This document shows, piece after piece, positions 9,763 to 19,929 of a stretch of DNA of 49,588 nt. The DNA is from Colwellia sp. Lineage in GTDB: Bacteria > Pseudomonadota > Gammaproteobacteria > Enterobacterales > Alteromonadaceae. How positions within the stretch are numbered: the first letter of the stretch is position 1; each line of letters begins with the position of its first letter. A model generated the notes under the pieces. It searched no databases. It saw nothing but the letters and a program-made list of their open reading frames with translations, and was not told the DNA's origin. Location: the NCBI GenBank assembly GCA_029938115.1, contig JAPYOP010000004.1:1-49588 (forward strand), given 5' to 3'. Both the position numbers and the translations under genes were made by a program.

Positions 9763-10983
9763 CTAAGCAGTTGATTGGTTATCTTGTAGAGCTTTTTGAC
9801 TCAAGCGCATTTTATTAATATCAATAACAACAGTTGCTGAAATTTGATCGTGTATCGCCTGTTTATTAGGATCCCAATAAATTTGGATAAAACCTAATAA
9901 GCCCGTAGCTATTCCTGCTCCATACCCTCCGTAGCGTCCAAAACTATCCCATAAAGATAGTGGTGTACCATCTAACTGCAACACTTTAATTCCTAGCAAT
10001 TTCTTACCTATAGTTTGTCCTTTTCCAATAGAAATAAAAGCAGTGAAATAAAATGTAGCCCAGCCAAAGCCCAAGCCTAAGTCTTCAATAATACCTTTTA
10101 CCAGTTCAATTATGGAGTACACAGGGCGATTCGATTTTTCTTCTTGTGTTTTTTCAGTATCAGCTATATTTTCAGCACTTCCTAAAACGACAGGTGACAC
10201 TTCATCTATATTGATATTTTCCTCTATAGATTTAAGCGCTGACTTGCCTTGCTGCACTCCCCTATTTTCAACAGCTAAACGAGATAGTTCCTGATCAAAA
10301 CTATCCTGCATAGATTCAATTAACAGTTGTTGTTCGTTAAGAGAAAGCTCAATTTCGCTCCCTATATCAGCAAAAATATCATCACGTTGAACTTTAGGTA
10401 TTTTAATGTCACTTTCATAACTAATACGAGCAATATGAACTGCAATTGAGTTTAATTCAGTTTGCCAACAAGTGAACTCATGGCAGTCACTTTCAGCAAT
10501 TGCTTTCATGGTAGACATTACTGTGCCAGAAAGCGCCAAAGACTTAACAACAGAGAGTGACTCATCGACAGTACTTCCCCCTGAACTGCCTTTTCGCTTA
10601 TCAGAAAAATCAAGTAAATCGGGCAAAGTTGTCAATATAAGAATGAATAGCATAAAACCAGCAATAAAACGCATTATTGCACGGCGTTTATAACCTTTTA
10701 CTTTGCCGAGTTTTTGTGCTCTTTTTTTGTTTCCTAAATAATAAAGAGTAACAGCAATGGTAAGGGTAAGAATGTTACCCGAGGTGCCACTAAGCACTGC
10801 AATCATCGAAAGATCAATGAGTAATGCGATCCCACGTTTAGCTGGGGACGCAAGCGGCAAACCAAATAATGAGTTGTCCATTTTAAAAGCAAAAGGGGTT
10901 AAATATTTTTTGGTTTCTTCTTCTGATAATACCGCTATACCCGCATTATCGACGCTGCTTTTATTTGCTAACATATCATCCAT
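9763..10983 (-). CDS. RDD family membrane protein with a large central insertion
   Basis: A 406-residue membrane protein. An N-terminal part carries the RDD-like pattern ASPAKRGIALLIDLSM (about residues 47-62) and hydrophobic helices at about 50-85 and 105-122. A hydrophilic region of about 160 residues follows (about 130-290). The C-terminal half returns to the RDD pattern with IGKGQTIGKKLLGIKV and SLWDSFGRYGGY. Typical RDD proteins are shorter and lack such a large soluble insertion. The ATG at 10983 has AAGGGG upstream. It follows the VWA gene by 24 bases, so it probably belongs to the same operon. Function unknown. Confidence 0.8.
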   Translation of the reverse strand: MDDMLANKSSVDNAGIAVLSEEETKKYLTPFAFKMDNSLFGLPLASPAKRGIALLIDLSMIAVLSGTSGNILTLTIAVTLYYLGNKKRAQKLGKVKGYKRRAIMRFIAGFMLFILILTTLPDLLDFSDKRKGSSGGSTVDESLSVVKSLALSGTVMSTMKAIAESDCHEFTCWQTELNSIAVHIARISYESDIKIPKVQRDDIFADIGSEIELSLNEQQLLIESMQDSFDQELSRLAVENRGVQQGKSALKSIEENINIDEVSPVVLGSAENIADTEKTQEEKSNRPVYSIIELVKGIIEDLGLGFGWATFYFTAFISIGKGQTIGKKLLGIKVLQLDGTPLSLWDSFGRYGGYGAGIATGLLGFIQIYWDPNKQAIHDQISATVVIDINKMRLSQKALQDNQSTA

Positions 10984-11007
10984 TGCTTAATTCCCCTTAG
11001 AGATGCC

Positions 11008-12180
11008 TTATACTAACGCTTTAATTCCTTGCCCTAAACCGGCAAGCGTTAGCGGGAACATTTTATGCTCAACAAGCTGTTGCATAATTTGTATTGATGC
11101 ATAATAAGGCCATTGCTGCTCTGTTTGAGGATTAAGCCAAATCACTTTATCAAAATGATCCGTTAACCTTTTCATCCACACACTGCCCGGCTCTTCATTC
11201 CAATGCTCAACACTGCCCCCAGGATAAGTGATTTCATAGGGTCCCATGGTAGCATCGCCAATAAAAATCACTTTGTAGTCACGACCGTACGTGTGCAGTA
11301 CTTGTAATAAATCTATTTTTTCATTGTGTCGTCGATTATTATCACGCCAAACACTTTCATAAACGCAATTGTGAAAGTAAAAAAACTCCAAGTGTTTGAA
11401 TTCACCATGCACAGCTGAAAACAATTGTTCACAGATTTTAATATGATCATCCATTGATCCACCAATATCGAAAAACATTAATACCTTAATAGCATTATGA
11501 CGTTCTGGCTTCATTTTAATATCAAGATAACCGGCATTACGCGCTGTTGCGGCAATAGTATCATCAAGCGCAAGTTCTTCACTGCTGCCAGTTCGAGCAA
11601 ATTGGCGTAACTTACGCAAAGCCACTTTCATATTGCGCGTGCCAAGCTCTACATTAGCATCTAAATTTTTAAACTGGCGTTTATCCCAGACCTTGGTTGC
11701 GCGGCGATGCCTTGAACCATCTTGACCAATGCGCACACCTTCGGGGTTATAGCCATAAGCACCAAAAGGAGATGTTCCACCTGTGCCTATCCATTTATTA
11801 CCACCTTGATGACGTTTTTCTTGCTCTTTAAGGCGTTCAGCAAGCGTTTCCATTAATTTATCTAAGCCACCTAACGCTTTTATTTTTTCTTTGTCTTCAG
11901 CGCTGAGTTGTTTCTCAAAATGCTTTTTCAGCCAGTCTTCTGGAATTTCAGATAAATCTAACTCTAGGCTTGCCACACCTTTAAAGTAATCAGAAAAAGC
12001 GCGATCAAATTTATCAAAGTGCACTTCGTCTTTAACCAGTACTGTTTTACTTAAGGCATAAAAGTCGTCAATACTAGCAAATACTACGCCCCGCTCTAAC
12101 GCGCGTATTAAATCAAGTAATTCGCGCAACGTACAAGGGACTTTGTAATCGCGTACTTTACAAAAAAAATCAATTAACAC
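11008..12180 (-). CDS. VWA-domain protein of the CoxE-like/ViaA-like type
   Basis: A 390-residue cytoplasmic protein. The N-terminal half is helical and charged. The C-terminal half is a von Willebrand A fold with a metal-site-like motif: MFFDIGGSMDDH (about residues 232-243) stands where DxSxS is usual, so the second position is Gly rather than Ser. Proteins of this type pair with MoxR-family AAA+ ATPases as chaperone-like or metal-insertion partners. The GTG start at 12180 is 3 bases after the ATPase stop and has GAGG 7 bases upstream, so translation is tightly coupled. Confidence 0.85.
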   Translation of the reverse strand: MLIDFFCKVRDYKVPCTLRELLDLIRALERGVVFASIDDFYALSKTVLVKDEVHFDKFDRAFSDYFKGVASLELDLSEIPEDWLKKHFEKQLSAEDKEKIKALGGLDKLMETLAERLKEQEKRHQGGNKWIGTGGTSPFGAYGYNPEGVRIGQDGSRHRRATKVWDKRQFKNLDANVELGTRNMKVALRKLRQFARTGSSEELALDDTIAATARNAGYLDIKMKPERHNAIKVLMFFDIGGSMDDHIKICEQLFSAVHGEFKHLEFFYFHNCVYESVWRDNNRRHNEKIDLLQVLHTYGRDYKVIFIGDATMGPYEITYPGGSVEHWNEEPGSVWMKRLTDHFDKVIWLNPQTEQQWPYYASIQIMQQLVEHKMFPLTLAGLGQGIKALV

Positions 12181-12183
12181 AAG

Positions 12184-13026
12184 TTAACCTCTTCGATTCA
12201 TAAAGACTAACTTTTCAAATAAATGAACATCTTGCTCATTTTTTAATAATGCACCATGAAGCGGTGGAATCACTCTCTTTTGCCTTGTTTCATGTAGTAT
12301 CTCAGGAGATATATCTTCTGCGAGTAACAGTTTTAACCAATCAATTAATTCAGACGTGGAAGGTTTTTTCTTTAAACCCGGCATATCACGTAAATCAAAA
12401 AACAATGCCAGAGCTTCATCAAGTAATTTTTGCTTTATATTGGGGAAATGGACATCTACAATGGCTTGCATCTCTGCTTTTTCAGGAAAGCTAATGTAGT
12501 GAAAGAAACAGCGTCTAAGAAATGCATCAGGTAATTCTTTCTCATTATTAGACGTAATGATAATAATAGGTCTTTGTTTAGCAACGATTGTTTCTTGGGT
12601 TTCATAAACAAAAAATTCCATTTTATCTAACTCTAATAATAAATCATTAGGGAATTCAATATCTGCCTTATCTATTTCGTCAATTAATAATACCGGGCGA
12701 TTATCCGCAGTAAATGCATGCCACAACTTCCCTTTAATAATGTAATTGCTAATATCATTAACTTTTTCATTACCTAATTGACTATCTCTTAGTCGTGATA
12801 CGGCGTCGTATTCATATAAGCCTTGCTGCGCTTTGGTGGTTGACTTTATATGCCATGGAATAAGTTCTACATTCAAACTTGCTGCTAGCTCTTCAGCTAA
12901 CATTGTTTTACCTGTGCCAGGTTCACCTTTAATTAATAAAGGTTTTTCTAAAGCAATGGCAGCATTAACTGCTAACTGTAGTTCATTTGATGCAATGTAA
13001 TTGCTGGTGCCCTGAAATGCGCTCAT
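12184..13026 (-). CDS. MoxR-family AAA+ ATPase
   Basis: A 280-residue AAA+ ATPase. Walker A GEPGTGKT and Walker B LLIDEID are clear, with sensor-1 IIITSNNEKELPDAFLRRC and its arginine-finger-type Arg pair. I chose ATG at 13026 (protein starting MSAFQGTSNYIAS). A TTG 57 bases further up would add an unlikely 19-residue hydrophobic tail, and homologues start at the helix before Walker A. MoxR ATPases with VWA partners remodel or activate protein complexes; the client here is unknown. First gene of the AAA+/VWA/RDD group. Confidence 0.88.
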   Translation of the reverse strand: MSAFQGTSNYIASNELQLAVNAAIALEKPLLIKGEPGTGKTMLAEELAASLNVELIPWHIKSTTKAQQGLYEYDAVSRLRDSQLGNEKVNDISNYIIKGKLWHAFTADNRPVLLIDEIDKADIEFPNDLLLELDKMEFFVYETQETIVAKQRPIIIITSNNEKELPDAFLRRCFFHYISFPEKAEMQAIVDVHFPNIKQKLLDEALALFFDLRDMPGLKKKPSTSELIDWLKLLLAEDISPEILHETRQKRVIPPLHGALLKNEQDVHLFEKLVFMNRRG

Positions 13027-13214
13027 ATTCAATTTCCAATAATTTAAAGGGGTATAAAGTGATAATAAAAAGTAACTTAGCAAAATAATACTAGAAAAGC
13101 ATTTATCTATTCCATAAATGTATATAAGTTATAACAAAATATCACTTCTTTTTCTGTCATAAAAGACTAATCTTAACAAATAAGTTTAAGTGAAAAAAGT
13201 CACAGGATCTCACT

Positions 13215-14210
13215 ATGTCTAATATATTTAAAGATAACTCTACCTCTATCGGTAATACCCCTTTGGTAAAACTAAACCGTGTAATTGCTAGTAACAATAG
13301 TGATGGCACACCTACAGCAACTGTTTATGCAAAAATTGAAGCGAGAAATCCAAGCTTTAGTGTTAAATGTCGTATTGGTGCTGGCATGGTATGGGATGCT
13401 GAAGAAAAGGGCTTGTTAACTGAAGGCAAAGAAATTGTAGAGCCAACTAGTGGTAACACTGGTATTGCTCTTGCTTTTGTTGCAGCAGCTCGAGGTTACG
13501 GCATTACGTTAACTATGCCTAGCACAATGAGTTTAGAGCGTCGTAAATTGCTTTCTGCATTAGGTGCAAAGGTTGAATTAACCGACGGTGCTAAGGGAAT
13601 GAATGGCGCAATTGCTAAAGCGCAAGAAATTAAAGATTCAGATCCTGAAAAGTATGTATTACTTGGCCAATTTGATAATCCAGCTAATCCAAAAATTCAT
13701 GAAAAAACCACCGGTCCAGAAATTTGGCGCGATACCAACGGTGATATAGATATATTAGTTGCTGGTGTTGGTACTGGCGGTACAATTACGGGTACTAGCC
13801 GCTATTTAAAACTTACCCAAGGTAAAGCAGTAACAAGTATTGCGGTTGAACCTACAGATTCACCGGTAATTACTCAAAAACTTAGTGGTGAAGAATTAAA
13901 GCCCGGCCCACATAAAATTCAAGGTATTGGTGCTGGCTTTATTCCTGGTAATCTTGATTTAGAAATGGTTGATGGCGTTGAACAAGTATCAAATGATGAC
14001 TCAATGGCTATGTCACATCGTTTAATGAAAGAAGAAGGCATTCTTGCTGGTATTTCTTCAGGTGCGGCTGTAGTTGCAGCTAAACGCCTTGCTGAAAACC
14101 CTGAAAATTCAGGTAAAACGATTGTAGTCATTTTACCAAGCTCTGCTGAGCGTTACCTGTCTAGTGCATTATTTGCTGACAGCTTCTCAGAGAAAGAATT
14201 AGTACAGTAA
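13215..14210 (+). CDS. cysK: cysteine synthase A (O-acetylserine sulfhydrylase)
   Basis: A 331-residue PLP enzyme that makes L-cysteine from O-acetylserine and sulfide. The PLP lysine is Lys51 in [23 protein letters not shown] binds the substrate carboxylate, [10 protein letters not shown] binds the PLP phosphate, and SSGAAV lies near the C-terminus. It matches E. coli CysK along its length except for about nine extra residues (about 25-35, [10 protein letters not shown]) after LNRV. AGGA lies 8 bases before the ATG. It is monocistronic, ended by a strong terminator. Confidence 0.96.
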   Translation: MSNIFKDNSTSIGNTPLVKLNRVIASNNSDGTPTATVYAKIEARNPSFSVKCRIGAGMVWDAEEKGLLTEGKEIVEPTSGNTGIALAFVAAARGYGITLTMPSTMSLERRKLLSALGAKVELTDGAKGMNGAIAKAQEIKDSDPEKYVLLGQFDNPANPKIHEKTTGPEIWRDTNGDIDILVAGVGTGGTITGTSRYLKLTQGKAVTSIAVEPTDSPVITQKLSGEELKPGPHKIQGIGAGFIPGNLDLEMVDGVEQVSNDDSMAMSHRLMKEEGILAGISSGAAVVAAKRLAENPENSGKTIVVILPSSAERYLSSALFADSFSEKELVQ

Positions 14211-14230
14211 TTGATATTAAAGCTTGTTAT

Positions 14231-14256
14231 AAAAAAGGTGCCTCGGCACCTTTTTT
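14231..14256 (+). terminator. intrinsic terminator of cysK
   Basis: A GC-rich stem GGTGC/GCACC with a CTCG tetraloop, extended by A6/T6 pairing and followed by TTTTTT, lies 20 bases after the cysK stop. This is a textbook rho-independent terminator. Confidence 0.93.
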
Positions 14257-14326
14257 ATTGAATGTTTTATAGTGTTTACGTTATGCTTAACTAAATAACG
14301 ATTAATTTACTTCTAAATATCAACTT

Positions 14327-14764
14327 ATGTATAAAACATTACCTTTAGTTTTTCTTTTAATCTCTTTTCTCAGTGCTTGCGGTGGCGGAGAAGAAGAAAT
14401 TAGCAAATTAGATAATCCGAAACTTGTTGCGATTGCTTTTTTTGAAGCTATCTACAACGAGAAAGATATTGAAAAGGCTGCATCTGTTTGTTCGCCTAAA
14501 GTATCACGGTTACTTTTACACTACAAAACTCCGCAATCAATTGCTCGGCATATGTTTAACATGTCTTTTGAAAAAGTAACTGACATAAAACCTGATGACA
14601 CTGGTATAAAAGTAAGAGAACGGTTTAAAGATAAAGCTGTCGTTACTGTATACGTAGAAGGCTATTACAATGAGAGTAAAAGAAAAGATGTTAAACGCCT
14701 TTTATTAATTCAAAATGATGACGGCCAGTGGCTTATTGATGAAATATTAAAAGATCCTTTTTAA
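14327..14764 (+). CDS. small lipoprotein, DUF4878-like
   Basis: A 145-residue lipoprotein. The signal sequence ends in the lipobox LSAC (Cys18), followed by GGGEEE. The mature part has an NTF2/cystatin-like alpha+beta layout: helix VAIAFFEAIYNEKDIEKAA, then strands ending in LLLIQNDDGQWLIDEI. The pattern resembles DUF4878-type lipoproteins, which have no proven function. It stands alone after the cysK terminator. Confidence 0.7.
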   Translation: MYKTLPLVFLLISFLSACGGGEEEISKLDNPKLVAIAFFEAIYNEKDIEKAASVCSPKVSRLLLHYKTPQSIARHMFNMSFEKVTDIKPDDTGIKVRERFKDKAVVTVYVEGYYNESKRKDVKRLLLIQNDDGQWLIDEILKDPF

Positions 14765-14817
14765 GTACTCTTCAATAGCTTACTAGCCTTCAAAATCATA
14801 ATAAGTGATGATAAAAA

Positions 14818-15018
14818 TCAACCTTTTATATCATCACTATCTTCAACAATAGTGATTGTTTTCTGAATTAATTTAACTCTTCCTGAATTGACTAAGGCTT
14901 GTCTTAATACATACTCAATTTGTGCATTAACACTGCGTAATTCATCGTCTGACCAACGCTGCATCGCAGCCAATACATCAGGATTAATTCTTAATGGAAA
15001 ACTTTTTTTAGCGGCCAT
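14818..15018 (-). CDS. Arc-like ribbon-helix-helix protein
   Basis: A 66-residue protein with a ribbon-helix-helix (Arc/MetJ) fold pattern: a basic N-terminal strand KKSFPLRINPDVLAAMQRW, then helix DELRSVNAQIEYVLRQAL. The strand residues that touch DNA in this fold and the SVNAQIEYVLR helix are typical of Arc-like regulators. A strong AAGGAG precedes the ATG. It lies 21 bases after the SPFH gene in the same operon. Two 8-bp palindromes one helical turn apart in the operon promoter (15917-15935) suit a ribbon-helix-helix dimer pair, so autoregulation is likely but inferred. Confidence 0.82.
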   Translation of the reverse strand: MAAKKSFPLRINPDVLAAMQRWSDDELRSVNAQIEYVLRQALVNSGRVKLIQKTITIVEDSDDIKG

Positions 15019-15039
15019 AGCAGCTCCTTATACGTATGA

Positions 15040-15885
15040 TTAATACAAACTACCCGTATTAACCACAGGTTGCGTGCTTTTATCGCTACACAACACTACC
15101 AACAAGTTACTCACCATCGCGGCTTTTCGTTCTTCATCAAGTTCCACCACTTGTTTTTCAGATAGTTGAGCTAACGCCATCTCAACCATACCTACAGCAC
15201 CATCAACAATCAGCCTTCTTGCGGCGATAATGGCTGAGGCTTGTTGCCTTTGCAACATCGCGTTGGCAATCTCAGGTGCATAAGCTAAATGGCTTATACG
15301 CGCTTCATGTACTTTAACCCCTGCTTTCGTTAACCTTGCTTGTATTTCATGCTTCAATGCTTCAGAAACCTCTTTAGGGTGGCTTCTTAACGCAACCTCA
15401 TCACCCTCATGTTGATCATAAGGATAACTGATTGCCATATTACGCAATGCGGATTCACTTTGAATATTAACAAAGCTCACATAATCATCAACTTCAAAAA
15501 CAGCTTCAGCGGTATCATCTACAGACCAAACAACTACCGTGGCAATTTCTATCGGATTACCATGATTGTCATTAACTTTCATTTGATTAGATTCAAAATT
15601 GCGAATTCTTAATGAAATTGTTCTTTTATCGAAGAACGGGATAGTCCAACGCAAACCGTTAGCTTTCACGCTACCAACATAACTACCAAACATAGTCAGT
15701 ACTCTTGCTTGATTAGGTTGCACCATAAAAAAACCTGGAATAATAAAAATAATAGCGGCTATGCTTAAAAAGAGCATGACACTAACATGTTGAGCAATAG
15801 CTTGACTAATGATGAAACCGATAAGTAACAGTAATGCTACAAGCATTCCATAACCACTAAATGATAAACCTTTTGTCTCTTGCAT
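15040..15885 (-). CDS. SPFH/band-7 domain membrane protein
   Basis: A 281-residue protein with two N-terminal membrane helices (about 12-30 and 36-54). An SPFH (stomatin/prohibitin) domain follows from [17 protein letters not shown] to about residue 215, with [26 protein letters not shown] as its typical end. SPFH proteins form large membrane-associated rings and often organise proteases or membrane microdomains. No protease partner (NfeD/FtsH type) is next door; the partner gene encodes an Arc-like regulator instead. AAGGAG lies 6 bases before the ATG. Confidence 0.88.
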   Translation of the reverse strand: MQETKGLSFSGYGMLVALLLLIGFIISQAIAQHVSVMLFLSIAAIIFIIPGFFMVQPNQARVLTMFGSYVGSVKANGLRWTIPFFDKRTISLRIRNFESNQMKVNDNHGNPIEIATVVVWSVDDTAEAVFEVDDYVSFVNIQSESALRNMAISYPYDQHEGDEVALRSHPKEVSEALKHEIQARLTKAGVKVHEARISHLAYAPEIANAMLQRQQASAIIAARRLIVDGAVGMVEMALAQLSEKQVVELDEERKAAMVSNLLVVLCSDKSTQPVVNTGSLY

Positions 15886-15916
15886 GTGAACTCCTTTGAA
15901 TCAGATTTATTTGTTT

Positions 15917-15935
15917 TGATATCAAAATGATATCA
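15917..15935. promoter_or_regulatory. candidate ribbon-helix-helix operator (two TGATATCA palindromes)
   Basis: TGATATCA occurs at 15917-15924 and again at 15928-15935, separated by AAA. Centre-to-centre spacing is 11 bp, one helical turn. Tandem 8-bp palindromes at one-turn spacing are the hallmark of MetJ/Arc-type operators. They sit just downstream of the -10 hexamer of the SPFH/RHH operon, where binding would block transcription. Confidence 0.6.
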
Positions 15936-15939
15936 TTTA

Positions 15940-15967
15940 AATATACTCTAGTATTGCGATTTGTCAA
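15940..15967 (-). promoter_or_regulatory. sigma-70 promoter of the SPFH/RHH operon
   Basis: On the minus strand TTGACA (15962-15967), a 16-base spacer and TATATT (15940-15945). The start of transcription would fall inside the adjacent tandem palindromes. Confidence 0.7.
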
Positions 15968-15978
15968 ATAAAACACAT

Positions 15979-16013
15979 AAAAAAACCTCAAATCCTTACA
16001 GATTTGAGGTTTT
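15979..16013 (-). terminator. intrinsic terminator of greA
   Basis: A 13-bp perfect stem (AACCTCAAATC core) with a 6-base loop lies 34 bases past the greA stop. In the minus direction it continues into seven Ts. The plus-direction T run is only four, so it acts mainly for greA. Confidence 0.9.
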
Positions 16014-16046
16014 AAATACGAGTCAATCCTCGTCTACAATGCAACG

Positions 16047-16523
16047 TTAAAGGTGTGCAACTGCCATGATTTCATATTCAACTACACCACCTGGTATCGT
16101 AATTTCAATTTCACTGTCTACTTCTTTGCCAATTAAACCACGAGCGATTGGTGAATTTACAGATATACGATTTTGCTTAATATCAGCTTCATCATCACCC
16201 ACAATTTTGTAAATAACTTCAACTTCGGTATCAATATTAAGCAAAGTGACCGTAACACCAAAAATTACTTTACCGCGATTTGGTATTTTTGAAATATCAA
16301 TTATTTGTGCATTACCTAGTTTACCTTCGATTTCTTGAATCCGGCCTTCACAAAAACTCTGTTGCTCACGAGCAGCATGGTATTCTGCATTTTCTTTTAA
16401 ATCACCGTGCTCACGTGCTGTTGCGATATCAGCAACAATAGTCGGACGTTTAACCGTTTTTAATTGATTTAACTCTTCACGTAATGCATCGGCACCGTGA
16501 ACTGTCATTGGATATTGGCTCAT
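16047..16523 (-). CDS. greA: transcription elongation factor GreA
   Basis: A 158-residue factor that stimulates transcript cleavage by backtracked RNA polymerase. The N-terminal coiled coil carries the acidic tip motif [15 protein letters not shown], with the Asp and Glu that act in cleavage. The C-terminal FKBP-like domain ends [24 protein letters not shown]. Length is normal. It lies downstream of carB on the same strand with a 157-base gap containing a palindromic element; a strong terminator follows. Confidence 0.97.
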   Translation of the reverse strand: MSQYPMTVHGADALREELNQLKTVKRPTIVADIATAREHGDLKENAEYHAAREQQSFCEGRIQEIEGKLGNAQIIDISKIPNRGKVIFGVTVTLLNIDTEVEVIYKIVGDDEADIKQNRISVNSPIARGLIGKEVDSEIEITIPGGVVEYEIMAVAHL

Positions 16524-16596
16524 AATTTTAATCTTTTTTGTTTATAATCTAGTTCATTTCTACTAAATAAGTGTAAATAGCGAAGCGAGTTTATGT

Positions 16597-16656
16597 GTTA
16601 GCAAGGCGGAAGCACTAAATTGACTAACATCAATGAGTACTTCCAACAAAGCTAAC
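16597..16656. repeat. 60-bp imperfect palindromic intergenic element (carB-greA)
   Basis: Arms GTTAGCAAGGCGGAAGCACT (16597-16616) and AGTACTTCCAACAAAGCTAAC (16636-16656) are inverted copies with a few mismatches, separated by 19 bases. The arms contain matching GGAAGYACT and GTTAGC blocks. It is more GC-rich than the surroundings and looks like a dispersed REP-like element. No second copy was seen in this window. Confidence 0.5.
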
Positions 16657-16680
16657 GCTTAAAATAGCAAGTTAGTGACC

Positions 16681-19600
16681 TTATTTACAACGTTTATGTA
16701 ACTCTTGTATAGACGTTACAGTGTTTCTATCATCAGCGGCATGCGCCTGACAAGCGGCAAATGCTGCATTAAGTGTTGTAGTATAAGCAACTTTATAGCG
16801 TAATGCACCACCACGTAATACTTTAGAATCTTCAATAGCCTTACGACCTTCTGTCGTATTAATGATATAGCTATATTCACTATTTTTAATTCTATCAAGA
16901 ATATGTGGACGACCTTCGTGCACTTTATTCACTAAACGTACCGGGATATTTGCTTCACCCAAGATAATAGCGGTACCGTGAGTTGCATCTAACTCATAGC
17001 CTAACTCAACCATTTGCTTAGCTAAGTCTACCACACGAACTTTATCAGAGTTACGTACAGAAATTAATGCTCTACCCGATTTAGGCACTGACACTCCTGC
17101 GCCTAAGTTTGCTTTGGCATAAGCTTCTTCAAAAGTATCACCAACGCCCATTACTTCACCCGTTGAGCGCATTTCAGGGCCAACAAGTGGGTCACTGCCA
17201 TGGAACTTGTTAAATGGAATAACCACTTCTTTTACTGAGAAAAACGGTGGGATCACTTCTTTAGTGATACCCTGCTCTTTTAGTGACTTACCGGCCATAA
17301 CACGAGCGCCAATTTTCGCTAACGGTACAGAAGTCGCTTTTGAAACAAACGGCACAGTACGAGCAGCACGCGGATTCACTTCTATTAAGTAGACTTCGTT
17401 ATCTTTTACTGCCATTTGCGTGTTCATTAAACCAATTACGCCTAACTCGAACGCTAAATCGGTTACTTGCTTGCGCATCACATCTTGAATTTCTTGGCTT
17501 AAGCTATAAGCAGGTAAAGAACAAGCACTGTCACCTGAGTGAACTCCCGCCTGTTCAATATGCTGCATAATGCCGCCAATAACCACGTCAGTACCATCAC
17601 AAATAATATCTATATCTACTTCAATAGCATCATCAAGGAAGTGATCAAGTAATATTGGCGAGTCATTAGATACGCTTACTGCTTCAGTCATATAACGGCG
17701 TAAATCATCTAGGTCATAAACGATTTCCATGGCACGACCACCAAGTACATAAGATGGGCGAACAACTAACGGGAAGCCAATGCTTTCAGCTTTTGCCATC
17801 GCTTCATCAATTGAAGTCACAGTAGCATTTTCAGGTTGTAATAGACCTAAACGGTCTACAGCTTGTTGGAAACGTTCTCTATCTTCTGCGCGGTCAATAG
17901 CATCTGGAGAAGTACCAATAATGGGCACTCCAGCAGCTTCTAAAGCGCGCGCTAATTTAAGTGGTGTTTGACCACCATATTGCACAATCACGCCTTTTGG
18001 CTTTTCAATACGCACAATTTCTAAGACATCTTCAAAAGTTATTGACTCAAAATATAAACGGTCTGAAGTATCATAATCTGTCGAAACCGTTTCAGGGTTA
18101 CAGTTAACCATAATGGTTTCATAACCGTCTTCACGTAAAGCTAAAGCAGCGTGAACACAACAGTAATCAAACTCAATACCTTGACCAATACGGTTAGGGC
18201 CACCACCTAAGATCATTATTGAATCTTTTGTCGTAGGGTTAGCTTCACACTCTTCATCATAAGTGGAGTACATGTAAGCTGTGTCTGAGCTAAATTCTGC
18301 TGCACAGGTATCAACACGTTTATATACTGGAAAAATATTAGCACTGTGACGTTTTTTACGAATTTCTGATTCATTGACGCCAATAACATCCGCTAACCGC
18401 GCATCAGCAAAACCTTTACGTTTGAGTTTACGCAAATATTCTGACGTTAAAATTTTCATACCACCGTCACGCACTTTTGCTTCTTCTAAAACAATGTCTT
18501 CTATTTGTACTAAGAACCAGCGATCGACATTAGTTAAACGGAATACATCATCCACTGTTAACCCTAAACGAAATGCATCGGCTATGTACCAAATTCTGTC
18601 ACTACCTGCTTCTTGCAGCTCATGCATAATTTTAGTTTTAGCGCCCGGTTGAGTTACATCAACCATCGAATCAAAACCATTTACGCCAACTTCTAAGCCA
18701 CGTAAGGCTTTTTGCATTGATTCTTGCTGGTTACGGCCAATAGCCATAACTTCACCAACAGATTTCATCTGTGTGGTTAATCGGTCTTCACAGCCGGCAA
18801 ATTTTTCAAAATTAAAACGAGGAATCTTGGTAACAACATAATCAATGGTAGGCTCAAATGACGCAGGTGTTTTACCACCAGTAATATCGTTTGTTAATTC
18901 ATCCAACGTATAACCTATTGCTAATTTAGCGGCTATTTTGGCAATTGGGAAACCTGTTGCTTTTGATGCTAATGCTGATGAACGAGAAACACGTGGGTTC
19001 ATCTCGATGATAACCATACGACCCGTATCTGGACAAATACCAAACTGTACGTTTGAACCACCTGTTTCAACACCAATTTCACGTAATACCGCTAAAGAGG
19101 CATTACGCATAATTTGATATTCTTTATCGGTTAATGTTTGCGCAGGTGCTACGGTGATAGAATCGCCCGTATGAATACCCATAGGGTCAAAGTTTTCGAT
19201 AGCACAAATAATGATACAGTTATCATTTTTGTCGCGAACAACTTCCATTTCATACTCTTTCCAACCGATTAATGATTCATCAATCAATAATTCAGTAGTT
19301 GGCGATAAGTCTAAGCCACGAGTACAAATTTCGGTAAATTCTTCAATGTTATAAGCAATACCACCGCCCGTGCCACCCATGGTAAAAGATGGACGAATAA
19401 TACACGGAAATCCTAAGTGTTTAACTGCAACATGGGCTTCTTCGATAGTATGAACGATTTCAGCACGCGGTGTATCTAAGCCAATCGCTTTCATAGCTTT
19501 GTCAAAACGACTTCGGTCTTCGGCTTTATCAATGGCATCTGCCGTTGCGCCAATCATTTCAACATTGAACTCTTTTAATACGCCTTTCGCTTCCAGCTCT

Positions 19601-19899
19601 AATGCACAGTTAAGCGCAGTTTGGCCACCCATAGTAGGTAATACGGCACAAGGACGTTCTTTTTCAATAATTTTACGAACAACTTCCCAATGAATTGGCT
19701 CGATATAAGTCGCATCCGCCATTTCAGGGTCAGTCATAATAGTTGCAGGGTTAGAGTTAACTAACACCACACGATAACCTTCTTCGCGTAGCGCTTTACA
19801 TGCTTGAGCACCCGAGTAATCAAACTCACAGGCTTGACCAATAACAATTGGGCCAGCACCTAAGATCAAGATAGTTTTTAAATCAGTTCTTTTTGCCAT
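16681..19899 (-). CDS. carB: carbamoyl-phosphate synthase large subunit
   Basis: A 1072-residue ATP-grasp enzyme (E. coli CarB is 1073) making carbamoyl phosphate from bicarbonate, ammonia passed from CarA, and two ATP, for arginine and pyrimidine synthesis. The two homologous halves are seen in the paired openings [20 protein letters not shown] and [20 protein letters not shown], and in the paired endings [18 protein letters not shown] and [18 protein letters not shown]. The C-terminal allosteric MGS-like domain (about 935-1072) is complete. It follows carA by 30 bases. Confidence 0.98.
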   Translation of the reverse strand: MAKRTDLKTILILGAGPIVIGQACEFDYSGAQACKALREEGYRVVLVNSNPATIMTDPEMADATYIEPIHWEVVRKIIEKERPCAVLPTMGGQTALNCALELEAKGVLKEFNVEMIGATADAIDKAEDRSRFDKAMKAIGLDTPRAEIVHTIEEAHVAVKHLGFPCIIRPSFTMGGTGGGIAYNIEEFTEICTRGLDLSPTTELLIDESLIGWKEYEMEVVRDKNDNCIIICAIENFDPMGIHTGDSITVAPAQTLTDKEYQIMRNASLAVLREIGVETGGSNVQFGICPDTGRMVIIEMNPRVSRSSALASKATGFPIAKIAAKLAIGYTLDELTNDITGGKTPASFEPTIDYVVTKIPRFNFEKFAGCEDRLTTQMKSVGEVMAIGRNQQESMQKALRGLEVGVNGFDSMVDVTQPGAKTKIMHELQEAGSDRIWYIADAFRLGLTVDDVFRLTNVDRWFLVQIEDIVLEEAKVRDGGMKILTSEYLRKLKRKGFADARLADVIGVNESEIRKKRHSANIFPVYKRVDTCAAEFSSDTAYMYSTYDEECEANPTTKDSIMILGGGPNRIGQGIEFDYCCVHAALALREDGYETIMVNCNPETVSTDYDTSDRLYFESITFEDVLEIVRIEKPKGVIVQYGGQTPLKLARALEAAGVPIIGTSPDAIDRAEDRERFQQAVDRLGLLQPENATVTSIDEAMAKAESIGFPLVVRPSYVLGGRAMEIVYDLDDLRRYMTEAVSVSNDSPILLDHFLDDAIEVDIDIICDGTDVVIGGIMQHIEQAGVHSGDSACSLPAYSLSQEIQDVMRKQVTDLAFELGVIGLMNTQMAVKDNEVYLIEVNPRAARTVPFVSKATSVPLAKIGARVMAGKSLKEQGITKEVIPPFFSVKEVVIPFNKFHGSDPLVGPEMRSTGEVMGVGDTFEEAYAKANLGAGVSVPKSGRALISVRNSDKVRVVDLAKQMVELGYELDATHGTAIILGEANIPVRLVNKVHEGRPHILDRIKNSEYSYIINTTEGRKAIEDSKVLRGGALRYKVAYTTTLNAAFAACQAHAADDRNTVTSIQELHKRCK

Positions 19900-19929
19900 G
19901 TCTCTATTCTCTCTTATCTTGTAGGTGGT

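Noticed and set aside
12184..13083. Longer MoxR frame beginning at TTG 13083
   Set aside because: The extra 19 residues are hydrophobic and unlike MoxR N-termini; ATG at 13026 fits the family.
16716..19693. Several open frames opposite or within carB
   Set aside because: They are shadows of the long, fully conserved carB frame, with no ribosome sites or family motifs.
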